From contig NZ_JBFQGA010000008.1 in the NCBI RefSeq assembly GCF_040932435.1, forward strand, positions 1-64,000: a DNA stretch of 64,000 nucleotides. The letters run 5' to 3'. Below, in pieces: positions 24,192 through 33,712 of this stretch. Numbering within the stretch: position 1 is the stretch's first letter; each line of letters starts with the position of its first letter. The position numbers and the translations under genes were made by a program. A model generated the notes under the pieces. It made no database searches. It was not told the origin of the DNA and saw only the letters and a list, made by a program, of their open reading frames with translations. Source of the stretch: Kluyvera sp040932435. GTDB taxonomy: Bacteria > Pseudomonadota > Gammaproteobacteria > Enterobacterales > Enterobacteriaceae.

Positions 24192-24674
24192 GTGAAAAAG
24201 GTCTTTATAACTGCTGTGCTAGCCTTGGCGCTTTCTGCGTGTAATGGGAGTGGATCAAGCAGCAACACTCAAAAGCAAGCAAAGTATGATGAGCTTTCAA
24301 AATGCGATGTTGCTATCGAAGGACCTTCTCATTTGCCGACAAACAAAAAAGACTTCGCAGAGTTTCTCTCTGTGCAGGCTCGCAATGCCTCAGCTGATCA
24401 GTTCGTAACTCAAAAAAGGCTGGATATCCTTCAGCTTGTTGGGTGGAATTCTTCTGTCGCTGACGCAATTGCATCGTGTGGGGCAAATAGAAAGGATAAG
24501 CGGAAGGAAATAGCATCAGGCGCTTTCGATATCATGAAGGAAAGCACCAATAATGCAGATGAAAAAAGAGCGCTCGTCGAGGCATTCAGTTCTTGGGAGG
24601 CATATGTGACAAGTCAAACACCTCTCGCAAAGCAGGACTTTAATTCCAAAGTCGGCTATTACAAAAATATGTGA
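24192..24674 (+). CDS. unknown phage lipoprotein (cargo gene)
   Basis: A 160-residue lipoprotein with signal peptide KKVFITAVLALALSAC, lipobox LSAC and Asn after the Cys, so it should go to the outer membrane. The rest is Lys/Ala/Ser rich and helical with three further Cys. The GTG at 24192 has AGGGG 6 bases upstream; an ATG two codons earlier has no site. It sits between tape measure and M with its own promoter and terminator, the layout of a lysogenic conversion gene. A surface change that blocks other phages is possible, but no family is recognised. Confidence 0.7.
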   Translation: MKKVFITAVLALALSACNGSGSSSNTQKQAKYDELSKCDVAIEGPSHLPTNKKDFAEFLSVQARNASADQFVTQKRLDILQLVGWNSSVADAIASCGANRKDKRKEIASGAFDIMKESTNNADEKRALVEAFSSWEAYVTSQTPLAKQDFNSKVGYYKNM

Positions 24675-24723
24675 AGAAACTGATACCAACTCCCTAAATC
24701 ACACTTAGCCCTAACCAAACACG

Positions 24724-24750
24724 AAGCCTCGCGAATGCGGGGCTTTTTTA
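24724..24750 (+). terminator. intrinsic terminator after the lipoprotein gene
   Basis: AAGCCTCGC, GAAT loop and GCGGGGCTT, followed by a T run. It closes the lipoprotein cassette. Confidence 0.85.
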
Positions 24751-24760
24751 TGGAGTAAAT

Positions 24761-25111
24761 ATGGCAGTAGAAACCTACAACTGGCACTCGCAGCTCGGAG
24801 CGGGGGCTGTCGAGTATAGCCAGACGGTGCGGGCGGCGCAGTTTGGCGACGGCTACGAGCAAGTTGCTGAGAATGGCATTAACTCTACCGCCATTCAGGT
24901 CCCGATGAAGCACACAGGAACGGAGGCTGAAGTTAACGCGGTCCGCGACTTCCTGTTGGCGCATACCGTTAAGGCATTCATCATCACGCCGCCTGGCGAG
25001 GAGATTGGGCTGTATCGGGTGGTGCCAGACTCTGTGCGTAAAAACCAACTCAGCAGCAAATTCTCTGAGCTGACATTCACGATTAAGCGCGCCTATGGCG
25101 TCTATGCCTGA
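24761..25111 (+). CDS. minor tail protein M
   Basis: A 116-residue lambda M-like tail-tip protein (YNWHSQLGAGAVEYSQTVRAAQFGDGYEQVAENGIN near the start). It joins the tape measure complex to L and K. A good spacing of 8 bases separates it from L. Confidence 0.82.
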   Translation: MAVETYNWHSQLGAGAVEYSQTVRAAQFGDGYEQVAENGINSTAIQVPMKHTGTEAEVNAVRDFLLAHTVKAFIITPPGEEIGLYRVVPDSVRKNQLSSKFSELTFTIKRAYGVYA

Positions 25112-25119
25112 GGTGGAGC

Positions 25120-25893
25120 ATGACAGCACTGATTGATACAGCTGCAATGCTGGCTCCTGGCGGCAGGGTCCGCCTGGTCGAGGTTGATGCCTCTGAGTTT
25201 AGCGGTGGCGTTCATCGCTTCCACTATTCGCCTTTCCCCCATACTCCAGCGGAGATTGATGCGTCCGCCGGCGATGAGGGTAAACTCGGCCCAAAACCCA
25301 TTATCTGGGATAGTAAAACCTTCGACTTCTGGCCGTTCCAGATTTCAGACCTCGCATTATCTACCGACCAGGCCGCAGAACCAAAGTTGAGCGTATCTAA
25401 CCTTGACGGACATATCACGGCGCTGTGCTTACAGTTTAAAGATATGGTTAACGCGAAGGTAAGCATCATCGACACCTACGCCATTTATCTGGACGCGGTG
25501 AACTTCCCGGGCGGCGCGAACCCGACAGCAGATTCGACGATGTTCACCCTCCAGACCTTCTGGCTGGACACCAAAACCTCAGAGGATGATGAGGTGGTTA
25601 CGTGGTCGCTCAGCAGCCCGGCGGATTTGCAAAACCTGGTTATTCCGACCCGGCAGATCACATCACTCTGTGAGTGGGCATTGCGCGGGCAATATCGCAG
25701 CGGCGATGGCTGCACCTACAACGGCACGGCGTATTTCGATGCGAAAGGTAATGCAGTCGCAGACCCTGCACTGGACGTATGCGGTGGTTGCCTTAGCGAC
25801 TGTCGTAAGCGATTTGGCGCTGGCCTGGCGGAGCCGAATACCGCCGTTCTCGATTTTGGCGGCTTCCCCGCAACCGTGCTTTTTTCCCGATAA
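25120..25893 (+). CDS. minor tail protein L (iron-sulfur)
   Basis: A 257-residue lambda L-like tail-tip protein. Cys184, Cys198, Cys221/224 and Cys228 in the C-terminal third match the four-Cys set that binds an iron-sulfur cluster in lambda L. It precedes K by 12 bases. L, K, I and J together build the tail tip. Confidence 0.85.
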   Translation: MTALIDTAAMLAPGGRVRLVEVDASEFSGGVHRFHYSPFPHTPAEIDASAGDEGKLGPKPIIWDSKTFDFWPFQISDLALSTDQAAEPKLSVSNLDGHITALCLQFKDMVNAKVSIIDTYAIYLDAVNFPGGANPTADSTMFTLQTFWLDTKTSEDDEVVTWSLSSPADLQNLVIPTRQITSLCEWALRGQYRSGDGCTYNGTAYFDAKGNAVADPALDVCGGCLSDCRKRFGAGLAEPNTAVLDFGGFPATVLFSR

Positions 25894-25905
25894 CCGGACA
25901 TCAAT

Positions 25906-26637
25906 ATGAATAAAACAATAATGGCTGCCATCCGGGCGCATGCGCTGGAGGAGTCACCGCATGAGTGCTGCGGCTTCGTCATTCAGTCAGGGCGACGTCA
26001 GCGTTATATGCCGATGCCAAACAGCCACGAAAACCCGACTGAGCATTTCCGTATTGATGGTGAGCATTGGGCGAATGCTGAGGATGCAGGAACCATTATT
26101 CGAGTCATTCACTCTCATCCTGGTGATGGCGCTAGGGCTATTCCATCAGACCTCGATCGCCAGCAATGCAACCAGTCAGGAGTGGTATGGGGTATCTACG
26201 CGCCCGATGGCGATGAGTATGCCGAAATCACGCCGGATGCCATCCCGCTTATCGGGCGCCCGTTCATTCTGGGCTCTCACGACTGCTGGGGGCTGGTCAT
26301 GGACTGGCATGCCACCCAGGGTGTAACGCTGACTGATTTCCGGGTCGATTACCCGTGGTGGGAAAGCCAGTACCCGGACAACCTCTATTTCGATAACTGG
26401 GAGCGGGAAGGGTTTATCGAATGTGACCCCGCGCCAGGCTGCATGGTCATCATGCAGGTCGAATCAGGTAAGTGGAATCACGCTGGAGTCATCACCGAAG
26501 AAGGCGAACTGCTCCACCACCTTTACGGCCAGCCATCCTGCGTTACGCCGTATGCGCGCGGCTACTTCACAGACCGGACGATGATCTGCGTTCGCCATAA
26601 AGATTTACCACAGGAGATTCAGCCATGGCGCGTCTAA
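25906..26637 (+). CDS. tail protein K, JAMM plus NlpC/P60 peptidase
   Basis: A 243-residue lambda K-like protein. The N-terminal JAB domain has Glu20 and the JAMM motif His69-x-His71-x10-Asp82. The C-terminal NlpC/P60 domain has Cys127 (DCWGL) and His192 (NHAGVI). It is thought to help cross the peptidoglycan. Its end overlaps the start of I by 13 bases. Confidence 0.88.
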   Translation: MNKTIMAAIRAHALEESPHECCGFVIQSGRRQRYMPMPNSHENPTEHFRIDGEHWANAEDAGTIIRVIHSHPGDGARAIPSDLDRQQCNQSGVVWGIYAPDGDEYAEITPDAIPLIGRPFILGSHDCWGLVMDWHATQGVTLTDFRVDYPWWESQYPDNLYFDNWEREGFIECDPAPGCMVIMQVESGKWNHAGVITEEGELLHHLYGQPSCVTPYARGYFTDRTMICVRHKDLPQEIQPWRV

Positions 26638-27218
26638 CCACTATTCGCCTTTACGGCGCACTGGGTGCACGTTTTGGACGTGTGCATAAGCTGGCGGTGC
26701 AGACCTCAGCGGAGGCCGTGAAGGCGCTCTGCATCAACCTGGATGGGCTTGAAAGCTATCTGATGAACGCCAAAAAGAACGGCATGACGTTTGCAGTGTT
26801 CCGCGGTAAGCGCAACATTGGCGTGGATGATTTTAAAGAGCTTGCCGGTAATAGTGATATCCGTATTGCACCAATTATGGAAGGTGCAAAAAAGGCAGGA
26901 ATATTCCAGACAATCCTTGGTGCTGTGATGCTGGTTGCTGGGGTGGTAATGACTGTTATATCTGGTGGAACGGCTTCTCCATTGGCGGCCAGTCTGATGG
27001 TCGCTGGTGGATCAATGATGGCGGGTGGCATATACCAGATGCTTTCCCCGCAACCCAAGGGCCTTCAGGGCCGCGATGATCCTGATAACAAACCCTCTTA
27101 TGCGTTTGGCGGTTCGGTAAATACCCTGGCAATGGGCAACCCCGTCGCCATTCTTTACGGAGAAAGAGAAATCGGCGGCGCCATTATCAGCGCAGGGATC
27201 GTGGCAGAGGATATTTAA
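26625..27218 (+). CDS. tail assembly protein I
   Basis: A 197-residue lambda I-like protein: a ubiquitin-like N-terminal domain (LYGALGARFGRVHKLAVQTSAEAVKALC), a hydrophobic Gly/Ala-rich centre (about residues 88-140) that may span or enter the membrane, and a C-terminal GNPVAILYGEREIGGAIISAGI. It helps J fold in the tail tip. It ends before a terminator. Confidence 0.85.
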   Translation: MARLTTIRLYGALGARFGRVHKLAVQTSAEAVKALCINLDGLESYLMNAKKNGMTFAVFRGKRNIGVDDFKELAGNSDIRIAPIMEGAKKAGIFQTILGAVMLVAGVVMTVISGGTASPLAASLMVAGGSMMAGGIYQMLSPQPKGLQGRDDPDNKPSYAFGGSVNTLAMGNPVAILYGEREIGGAIISAGIVAEDI

Positions 27219-27238
27219 CAGTTTCCCACTCATCACTT

Positions 27239-27262
27239 AGCACCCATTCGGGTGCTTTTTTT
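27239..27262 (+). terminator. intrinsic terminator between I and J
   Basis: AGCACCC, ATTC loop and GGGTGCT, followed by seven T. Confidence 0.88.
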
Positions 27263-27273
27263 ATGGATGCAAT

Positions 27274-30200
27274 ATGGCAACGATTACTGGTGCAAAGGGC
27301 GGCAGCCAGAAGCAACACACGCCCGTAGAACAGCCAGACTCAGCGCAGTCTATGGCGCGCTGTCGCATGCTTCTGGCGCTGGGTGAGGGGGAGTTTGCTG
27401 GCGGACTGGATGCCACTCGCATCTTCCTGGACGGCACACCATTGGGCAATGCTGATGGTTCTATGAATTTTGAGAGTGTGTCATGGGATTTCCGCCCTGG
27501 TACTCAGGTCCAGGAGCCAATCCCTGGCTTTCCAGCTGTCGAAAATGAAACCAGCATTGGGGTTCCGTTGACGAATGCTGCACCATGGACGCGAGCAATC
27601 AGCAACACGCAGATTGATGCAGTACTGGTGCGTGTCGGTATTACCGGGCTGCAGCAGCAGGAGAATGACGGCGATATTGTTGGGACGACAGTCAGGTACC
27701 ATATCGACCTAGCCGTTGATGGTGGTGCGTACAGCACCGTAATGACCAAAACGGTCACGGAGAAGCTGAGTTCGCTTTATGAGCTAACGCACCGTATCAA
27801 TTTACCTAAAGCCACAACCGGCTGGCAGATTCGCGTTGTTCGCGACACAGCCGACAGCACTAGCGCGATGCTGCAGAACAAAACCCAGGTGCAGGCTATC
27901 ACCGAGGTCATCGATGCCCGCCTGCGTTATCCGCATACTGCGCTGCTGTATGTGTCGTTTAACGCCAAATCATTCAGCAATATCCCCAAAATTTCGTGCA
28001 AGCCCAAAGGGCGAATCATTCGAATACCGCAGAACTACGATCCGGTCGCGCGCACATATGCCGGGACCTGGGATGGCACATTCAAATGGGGATGGACGAA
28101 TAATCCTGCATGGATTTGGTTTGATGTTCTCACTGAGCCGCGGTTTGGGCTGGGGCGTCGTGTAACCATTGATATGCTGGATAAATGGGAGCTTTACCGT
28201 ATCGCCCAGCGCTGCGATCAGAAAATACCGGACGGCAAAGGCGGCGATGGTACAGAGCCTCGCTTTATGTTCGACGTTTATATCCAGGCCCAGGCTGACG
28301 CCTGGCAGGTGATCAAGGATATAGCGGCAGGATTTAATGGTATGACGTTTTGGGGCAGCAACATGTTCAACGTCATATCAGATATGCCAGCAGATACGTC
28401 AAAGTTGCAAATCCTTACTCGCGCCTCTGTTGTTGGGAAACCTACGTATTCCAGCGGCAGCGAGAAAAACCGCTATTCAAGCGCACTGATTAATTTCAGC
28501 GACCCGGATAACCACTACCAGGATCGAACAACGGCGGTCATGTTCCCTGAACTGGTGAAGCAGTTCAAGTTTAAACAGACGCAGTTGACAGCTATCGGCT
28601 GCACTCGAGAGAGCGAAGCTCAGCGGCGTGGTGGATGGGCGGTATATTCGAACTCTCTAGACAGAATAATCACGCTTCAGACCGGCCTGGACGGGTACAT
28701 ATACGTACCTGGCACTGTGTTTGCCTTTGCTGATGAGCGCCTGTCTGGCAGAGTTTACGGTGGACGCGTTGTTGCCTACGATGCTGCGCTGAGGTCGGTA
28801 ACGACTGACCGCGGTACCAGTGCGGTGGCTGGGGATACGCTAATGATCCGCACTCTGGGTGGCATCGTTGAAAGCCGAGTTATCCAGACAGTCAACGGCG
28901 CACAACTTGTAGTGAGTATGCCATTCACTGCACAACCCCAGCCTAACGCCGTGTTCGTTATCGATGCGGGGCAGTTGCGTTTGCAGTATTTCCGTGTGAC
29001 CAATCTGGCGTTCAACGACGAGGAAAACACCTTCAGCATCACCGGCGCAGAGTACAACTCTTCGAAATATGATGCCGTCGATAACAATGCGCGTCTGGAC
29101 ACGCCGCCTATCAGCCTGATACCGACTGGTGTTGTTGGTCAACCAGGTAATGTTGGTGTGTCGAGTTACGATTCAGTGCGTCAAGGGCAGCGCGCCGCTA
29201 CTCTGGTTGCGACATGGGATGCCCCCCTTGATGAAAACGGTAAACCTCAGCCTGATGTTGTTTCATATCGTGTGCAGTGGCGTCGCGGAGATAATGAGTG
29301 GATTAACCTTCCCGATACTGGCCTTAGAAATATTGAAGTGCCAGATGTTTTTGAAGGTGATTATCTCGTACGTGTTCGGGCCATTAACTCAGGGGGTGCA
29401 TCCAGCCTATGGGCAACTTCAGCATTAACGCACCTTAATGGGCGAACTGGTGATGTACCGATCCCTGTTGGGCTGCGTACCACCGCTATCAATTGGGGCA
29501 TTCAGCTTGACTGGTCTTTCCCCGCAGATAGTGGCGATACTCTTCAAACTGAACTGCAGTATTCAGTGAATAGCAATGGCGATAACCCGCTGCTGCTTGC
29601 AGGTGTTCCTTACCCTCAACACACATATACCCAGTTAGGGCTGAAAGCAGGACAAGAATTCTGGTTCCGGGCGCGATTAGTTGACCGCATTGGCAATCAA
29701 AGCGACTGGACGAGTTGGATCAGGGGAATGGCGAACGATAACGCCGATGATTATCTGGGCGACATTACCGGCGATTTCATGACCTCGAAAGACGGTGATG
29801 CGTTGACCGGCCAGATTGACCAGAACCTGGAAGGACAGATGCAACTGGCGCTGGCGCAGAATGCGACTGTTGAGCATCAGTGGGCGCAATACGGTGAAGT
29901 TCGCGCCAATATCATGATCGTTAAATCAACGGTCGTTGAAGTCAATAAGGCAATGGCCGAGCTGAAAACACAGGTACAGGCTGAAGTTGGCGATATTACT
30001 GCCTCGCTGGAAGACAAGCTGACGGCCGTGGTTGACGCTGATGGAGCTTCGGCGATTCATACCCTGAAGGCAGGCGTTCGGATCAACGGCGTGTACTACG
30101 GCGCAGGGATGTCTATTGCGGTGGTTGCAGACGCTGGGCAGCCGGTGGTGACGCGTATAGGGTTCACCGCGAACCAGCTTGTTCTGTTGAGCGGTGAAGA

Positions 30201-30483
30201 CGATCAACAGCATTCTCCATTTGCCGTAATTAATGGGCAAATGTTTGTCAGTGAAGGGTTTATTCAGTACGGAGAAATTACACTGGCTAAAATTGGCGAG
30301 CTTCGTTCGTCAAATTATGTTGAGGGTAAAACTGGCACAATCATGAAGGCCGATGGCACGTTCGAAATTAACGGTGGGGCAGAAGGTGAAGGAGCGATGA
30401 AAATAACCAATGCCACTCAAAGCGTGAAAGATGAAAACGGTATTCTTCGCGTGCAGATTGGAAAAATAACGGGGATTTTCTGA
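27274..30483 (+). CDS. tail tip host-specificity protein J
   Basis: A 1069-residue lambda J-like central tip protein. The first 600 residues (starting ATITGAKGG) are the conserved J core. Fibronectin type III-like domains follow (about 620-820: TLVATWDAPLDENGKPQPDVVSYRVQWRRG). The C-terminal part has a helical segment (about 880-920) and a receptor-binding end that differs most between phages. It is the host-range determinant. Its stop overlaps the next gene (TGATG). Confidence 0.9.
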   Translation: MATITGAKGGSQKQHTPVEQPDSAQSMARCRMLLALGEGEFAGGLDATRIFLDGTPLGNADGSMNFESVSWDFRPGTQVQEPIPGFPAVENETSIGVPLTNAAPWTRAISNTQIDAVLVRVGITGLQQQENDGDIVGTTVRYHIDLAVDGGAYSTVMTKTVTEKLSSLYELTHRINLPKATTGWQIRVVRDTADSTSAMLQNKTQVQAITEVIDARLRYPHTALLYVSFNAKSFSNIPKISCKPKGRIIRIPQNYDPVARTYAGTWDGTFKWGWTNNPAWIWFDVLTEPRFGLGRRVTIDMLDKWELYRIAQRCDQKIPDGKGGDGTEPRFMFDVYIQAQADAWQVIKDIAAGFNGMTFWGSNMFNVISDMPADTSKLQILTRASVVGKPTYSSGSEKNRYSSALINFSDPDNHYQDRTTAVMFPELVKQFKFKQTQLTAIGCTRESEAQRRGGWAVYSNSLDRIITLQTGLDGYIYVPGTVFAFADERLSGRVYGGRVVAYDAALRSVTTDRGTSAVAGDTLMIRTLGGIVESRVIQTVNGAQLVVSMPFTAQPQPNAVFVIDAGQLRLQYFRVTNLAFNDEENTFSITGAEYNSSKYDAVDNNARLDTPPISLIPTGVVGQPGNVGVSSYDSVRQGQRAATLVATWDAPLDENGKPQPDVVSYRVQWRRGDNEWINLPDTGLRNIEVPDVFEGDYLVRVRAINSGGASSLWATSALTHLNGRTGDVPIPVGLRTTAINWGIQLDWSFPADSGDTLQTELQYSVNSNGDNPLLLAGVPYPQHTYTQLGLKAGQEFWFRARLVDRIGNQSDWTSWIRGMANDNADDYLGDITGDFMTSKDGDALTGQIDQNLEGQMQLALAQNATVEHQWAQYGEVRANIMIVKSTVVEVNKAMAELKTQVQAEVGDITASLEDKLTAVVDADGASAIHTLKAGVRINGVYYGAGMSIAVVADAGQPVVTRIGFTANQLVLLSGEDDQQHSPFAVINGQMFVSEGFIQYGEITLAKIGELRSSNYVEGKTGTIMKADGTFEINGGAEGEGAMKITNATQSVKDENGILRVQIGKITGIF

Positions 30484-30809
30484 TGACATGGGGGGTGCAG
30501 ACGTGGGACGAAAATGGAAACCCGAATAACTACGGAATAAAGCCAGTTTCCGTATATGGTACACAACTATTAGCTAATGGTCAGAAATCGGGCTCATGGA
30601 CAATTCCTGTACCAGAAGGGTTGAAGCTGAATTATTACCATGTCGCGAACGCTTCCGAGACAAGCTCCGGTGGTCTTGGTTCTGGTCGGCGACGAGTGAC
30701 GGTATCAGGTAACACAATAACGGTGAGTTCGGCAGGAGACACTGAGTATGCCGCGAATACATATCAGGCTGCTCGTGCTTTCCTGGTGATAACCATCGAA
30801 AAGGGGTGA
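30483..30809 (+). CDS. small tail-tip-associated protein, 108 aa
   Basis: A 108-residue protein starting MTWGVQTWDENGNPNNYG with the GTQLLANGQKSG segment. It overlaps the J stop by one base and shares the start pattern of the next gene, so both look like J-associated beta-rich accessory proteins (DUF6453-like, not confirmed). It may cap or trim the receptor-binding end. Confidence 0.6.
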   Translation: MTWGVQTWDENGNPNNYGIKPVSVYGTQLLANGQKSGSWTIPVPEGLKLNYYHVANASETSSGGLGSGRRRVTVSGNTITVSSAGDTEYAANTYQAARAFLVITIEKG

Positions 30810-30810
30810 T

Positions 30811-31473
30811 ATGTCTTACGGGATATTATTAGCGACTTCATCAGGTGAGGTCTGGGTTAGTCCGGAAAGTATTCCTTTAGCTCTGCTTGCGAAAAAGAGC
30901 GTCACTATTTCTAACCCATCAGCCGTTACCTCAGTGACACAAAGTTATGATGTTAACCAGCCAATAATCCCCTTTGTTTACACAACTGCCGAAGGGGCGC
31001 TGTGGGCGAATATCTCGAATGGGGTATGCACTGTTTCTTTAACTCATGCAGTCGCTGGCACACGGATGGATGTCTATTTCTTCTCAATATTTCCTCAGCC
31101 ATTACCAGAATATGGCCTGGCTATCTGGGATGCTAACGAGGTATGCATTTTAACCAACGAGACTAAAACATTAGCGGATTTAGTCAAAGTGGGGGGAAGT
31201 GGCACCGCTTCTGATAATGGTATTAATACAAACACTCTTAAAGCCGGTAAATGGGGCTGCATACCGGAATACCTTGGGATTGCAGTCGGCGTCATCAATG
31301 ACCCGTATCCCCGGCCATGGCAATCCAACATTCGTGTCATTGCTCGCAGGGAAGGGACTGGCACCCGCATTATAGCGTACAGTGATGCGGGGTCTTCTAC
31401 AGGCGTGTCTAACGTAAGCTTTACCAATGGTCATGGTAATGTAGTGGTAACTCAAGTCGATATGTACGATTAA
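30811..31473 (+). CDS. tail-tip-associated protein, 220 aa (DUF6453-like)
   Basis: A 220-residue beta-rich protein starting MSYGILLATSSGEVWVSPES, the start I associate with DUF6453 phage proteins downstream of J. Later segments (YGLAIWDANEVCILTNETKTL, about residues 97-118) repeat the 'YGL.IWD..G' theme of the first protein. It starts 1 base after the preceding gene. A tail-tip role is inferred. Confidence 0.62.
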   Translation: MSYGILLATSSGEVWVSPESIPLALLAKKSVTISNPSAVTSVTQSYDVNQPIIPFVYTTAEGALWANISNGVCTVSLTHAVAGTRMDVYFFSIFPQPLPEYGLAIWDANEVCILTNETKTLADLVKVGGSGTASDNGINTNTLKAGKWGCIPEYLGIAVGVINDPYPRPWQSNIRVIARREGTGTRIIAYSDAGSSTGVSNVSFTNGHGNVVVTQVDMYD

Positions 31474-31560
31474 ACGATCGTTTTAAACGATCAATTACGT
31501 TAAAACGATCTATTAAATCAATTATCTATTTGCATTGTTCATTGCTATTTTTACGTTAAT
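31472..31560 (+). promoter_or_regulatory. upstream control region of the Cor-like gene
   Basis: AAACGATC occurs three times, at 31472-31479, 31485-31492 and 31503-31510; the first copy lies within the palindrome AAACGATCGTTT. Downstream is an A/T-rich stretch with TTGCAT (31530-31535) and GTTAAT (31555-31560), a possible weak promoter with a long 19-base spacer. The repeats look like binding sites for a repressor. Confidence 0.45.
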
Positions 31561-31581
31561 TAACCATCACAGGTGATTAAT

Positions 31582-31812
31582 ATGAAATATGTGGCATTGC
31601 TTCTTTCTATTATTTTAATTTCAGCTTGTTCAGGTTCATTCAAAAAAGAGCAGCCAGTATGCACAGGGAACGCTCTTATTGGTGGGCAGGAGTCTGCTGT
31701 AAATATTTATAATGTCCGAAAGGTTGCAGGTCAGACACAGTATAAAGCGGGATATCCGTTTAACTGGCAATGGGTTGGTAAGAATAATTTTATCCGAACC
31801 ACCTGCACATAA
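31582..31812 (+). CDS. cor: Cor-like phage exclusion lipoprotein
   Basis: A 76-residue lipoprotein: signal peptide with lipobox ISAC, then SGSFKKEQPVCTG, LIGGQES, VRKVAGQTQYKAGYPFNWQWVGKNNF, closely matching Cor of N15, phi80 and mEp167. Cor blocks FhuA-dependent phages and acts as a conversion gene. The ATG at 31582 has AGGTGA upstream; the GTG three codons earlier is less likely. Its own control region precedes it and a terminator follows. Confidence 0.8.
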   Translation: MKYVALLLSIILISACSGSFKKEQPVCTGNALIGGQESAVNIYNVRKVAGQTQYKAGYPFNWQWVGKNNFIRTTCT

Positions 31813-31834
31813 ATTTGTTGCCCACTCAAATCAC

Positions 31835-31859
31835 AAACCTCGCTTCGGCGGGGTTTTTT
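31835..31859 (+). terminator. intrinsic terminator after the Cor-like gene
   Basis: AAACCTCGC, TTCG loop and GCGGGGTTT, followed by T's. Confidence 0.88.
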
Positions 31860-31882
31860 ATTGTCAAAATTCAGGAGCCACT

Positions 31883-33712
31883 ATGTCAGCAGGCACATTA
31901 ACCCTGACGAATAATTCCGATGCTGTAACAGGTGCTGGCACGACGTTCACGTCTGAACTGGTTGCCGGTGATTTTATCGTTGTCTCTGTCGGGGGCATCA
32001 CCTACACGCTGCCGGTGAAAAGTGTCGGCAGTGACACACAGGTTACCTTAATCAGTAAATATTCGGGGCCGACGCAGGCAGGAGCTGCATGGCGAGCTAT
32101 TCCACGCGAGTCCCAGAATATGGTCACCGCAGAGCTGGTCACGCAGACAACCTCAGCTTTACGTGGGCTCAACTACGACAAACAGAACTGGCAGGCGGTA
32201 TTCAGTGCCAGTGGTGATATCACGGTTATGCTGCCGGATGGCTCGACGTTTACCGGTCCGAGCTGGAAGAGCCTTATCGACATTCTGAACAACATCGATA
32301 TTGATGCCGTTCAGCAGCTGGCGAATCAGGTACGCGCAGATGCGCTGCAGGTGGAAACCGATAAGCAGGCGGCACAATCCGCAGCTGAATCTGCCAGCAC
32401 CGACCGCAGCGCAGCAGAGTCGGCTAACAGCAGCGCGCAGACGGCCAAGGCGGATGCTGAAACAGCCGCCGGTACTGCGACCGATAAAGCGACCGAGTCC
32501 AGGAACGCCGCCGAAGATGCGCAGACGGCGAAAGCCGCAGCAGAACAGGCCGCCGCCACGGTACAACCTGAAAACCTGCTGCAGAACGCCAACAACCTCG
32601 ACGACCTGACCAACAAGCCGGCAGCGCGTCATAATCTGGACGTGTTCTCGAAGGAAGAAATTGCCGACATGCTGCCGGGTTTTCTGGGCCAGATTGACTG
32701 GCAGGAAATGCGTACCGCGCTGGAGCCAGGAACGGCGCCACGCGACGGGCAGGAAGTCGACCAGACAGGCATCTTTGCCGACCTGTACGCGAAAGCGCTG
32801 GCCGGTAAGCTGCCAACCTGTACCGAAGCAGAATGGCAGGCCGACCCACTAAACCGCGGCTGTTATGTGCTGGAGTCCTCACCGGGGAAAATGCGCCTGC
32901 CGGACGACAACGGCGTGCAGCTTGGCTCGCTAAAAATTCCGGTGCATGTAGGCGACGGTGGCGATTCTTCGGTTAACGGCAGGATGGGTGCGTCGGCTTT
33001 GCCTAACCTTAAATTTCAGATGAATACGCGAACTCTCTCTACAGCAGGAGGTAATGGTACCGTTTATGCTGGTGATGGTCTTGGCGTTGAGGTAACAAAC
33101 AGAGGATCTAGCCTTCCAGGTATTAGTCCAACATCCGTTGGCTCTGGCACTGTAGTTATGGATTTGGTGGATATAGACGCATCTCGATATAACGACATTT
33201 ACAAAGACGGCGTTACCGAAGTTCGCGTAAACCGCATGCAGGGTTGCTGGACCGTTCGTTTTGCAGCTAAGGCCACTAACGGTGGAAGTATTGATGCGCT
33301 GGCATTGGCGTCGGCTATCGCCGCTGGTGATGCAGAATTACTGACTAAGATTATTGCGACCAATGCTCGTATTGATTTTGCAATGCTTGACGCTGGAACA
33401 ATGGCAATAAATACAGGGAAATTATTGGATAATCCATTCGGTAATAGCACCCCTGTATCGTGTGAGTTCCAGGCATATCATCCGGTATTGCTGAAATGGA
33501 TATCCGTAGAGTGGATGTCGGTCTCAACCACAAATATTTATGGTGGTAGAGCATTTTACTCAGAGGGTGAGGGGATCATAATCCGCGCAGGGCAGCAGCG
33601 AATTTTCGATACAAACCAGGTCGCAGGGCTACTACCCGATCCAACGACGGTTATTGCTTCTGTTACCTCTGCATGTCCAGTAAGAGTTCTAATCACCAAG
33701 GTGATAGCATGA
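31883..33712 (+). CDS. tail fibre protein
   Basis: A 609-residue fibre. The first 120 residues (MSAGTLTLTNNSDAVTGAGTTFTSELVAGDFI) are a tail-attachment domain of lambda Stf-like type. Residues about 145-240 are an Ala/Gln/Thr-rich coiled coil (SAAESASTDRSAAESANSS), then a DLTNKPAARHNLDV motif, then a variable C-terminal domain. GGAG lies 6 bases before the start; upstream codons are not part of it. It is followed by its assembly gene. Confidence 0.85.
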   Translation: MSAGTLTLTNNSDAVTGAGTTFTSELVAGDFIVVSVGGITYTLPVKSVGSDTQVTLISKYSGPTQAGAAWRAIPRESQNMVTAELVTQTTSALRGLNYDKQNWQAVFSASGDITVMLPDGSTFTGPSWKSLIDILNNIDIDAVQQLANQVRADALQVETDKQAAQSAAESASTDRSAAESANSSAQTAKADAETAAGTATDKATESRNAAEDAQTAKAAAEQAAATVQPENLLQNANNLDDLTNKPAARHNLDVFSKEEIADMLPGFLGQIDWQEMRTALEPGTAPRDGQEVDQTGIFADLYAKALAGKLPTCTEAEWQADPLNRGCYVLESSPGKMRLPDDNGVQLGSLKIPVHVGDGGDSSVNGRMGASALPNLKFQMNTRTLSTAGGNGTVYAGDGLGVEVTNRGSSLPGISPTSVGSGTVVMDLVDIDASRYNDIYKDGVTEVRVNRMQGCWTVRFAAKATNGGSIDALALASAIAAGDAELLTKIIATNARIDFAMLDAGTMAINTGKLLDNPFGNSTPVSCEFQAYHPVLLKWISVEWMSVSTTNIYGGRAFYSEGEGIIIRAGQQRIFDTNQVAGLLPDPTTVIASVTSACPVRVLITKVIA

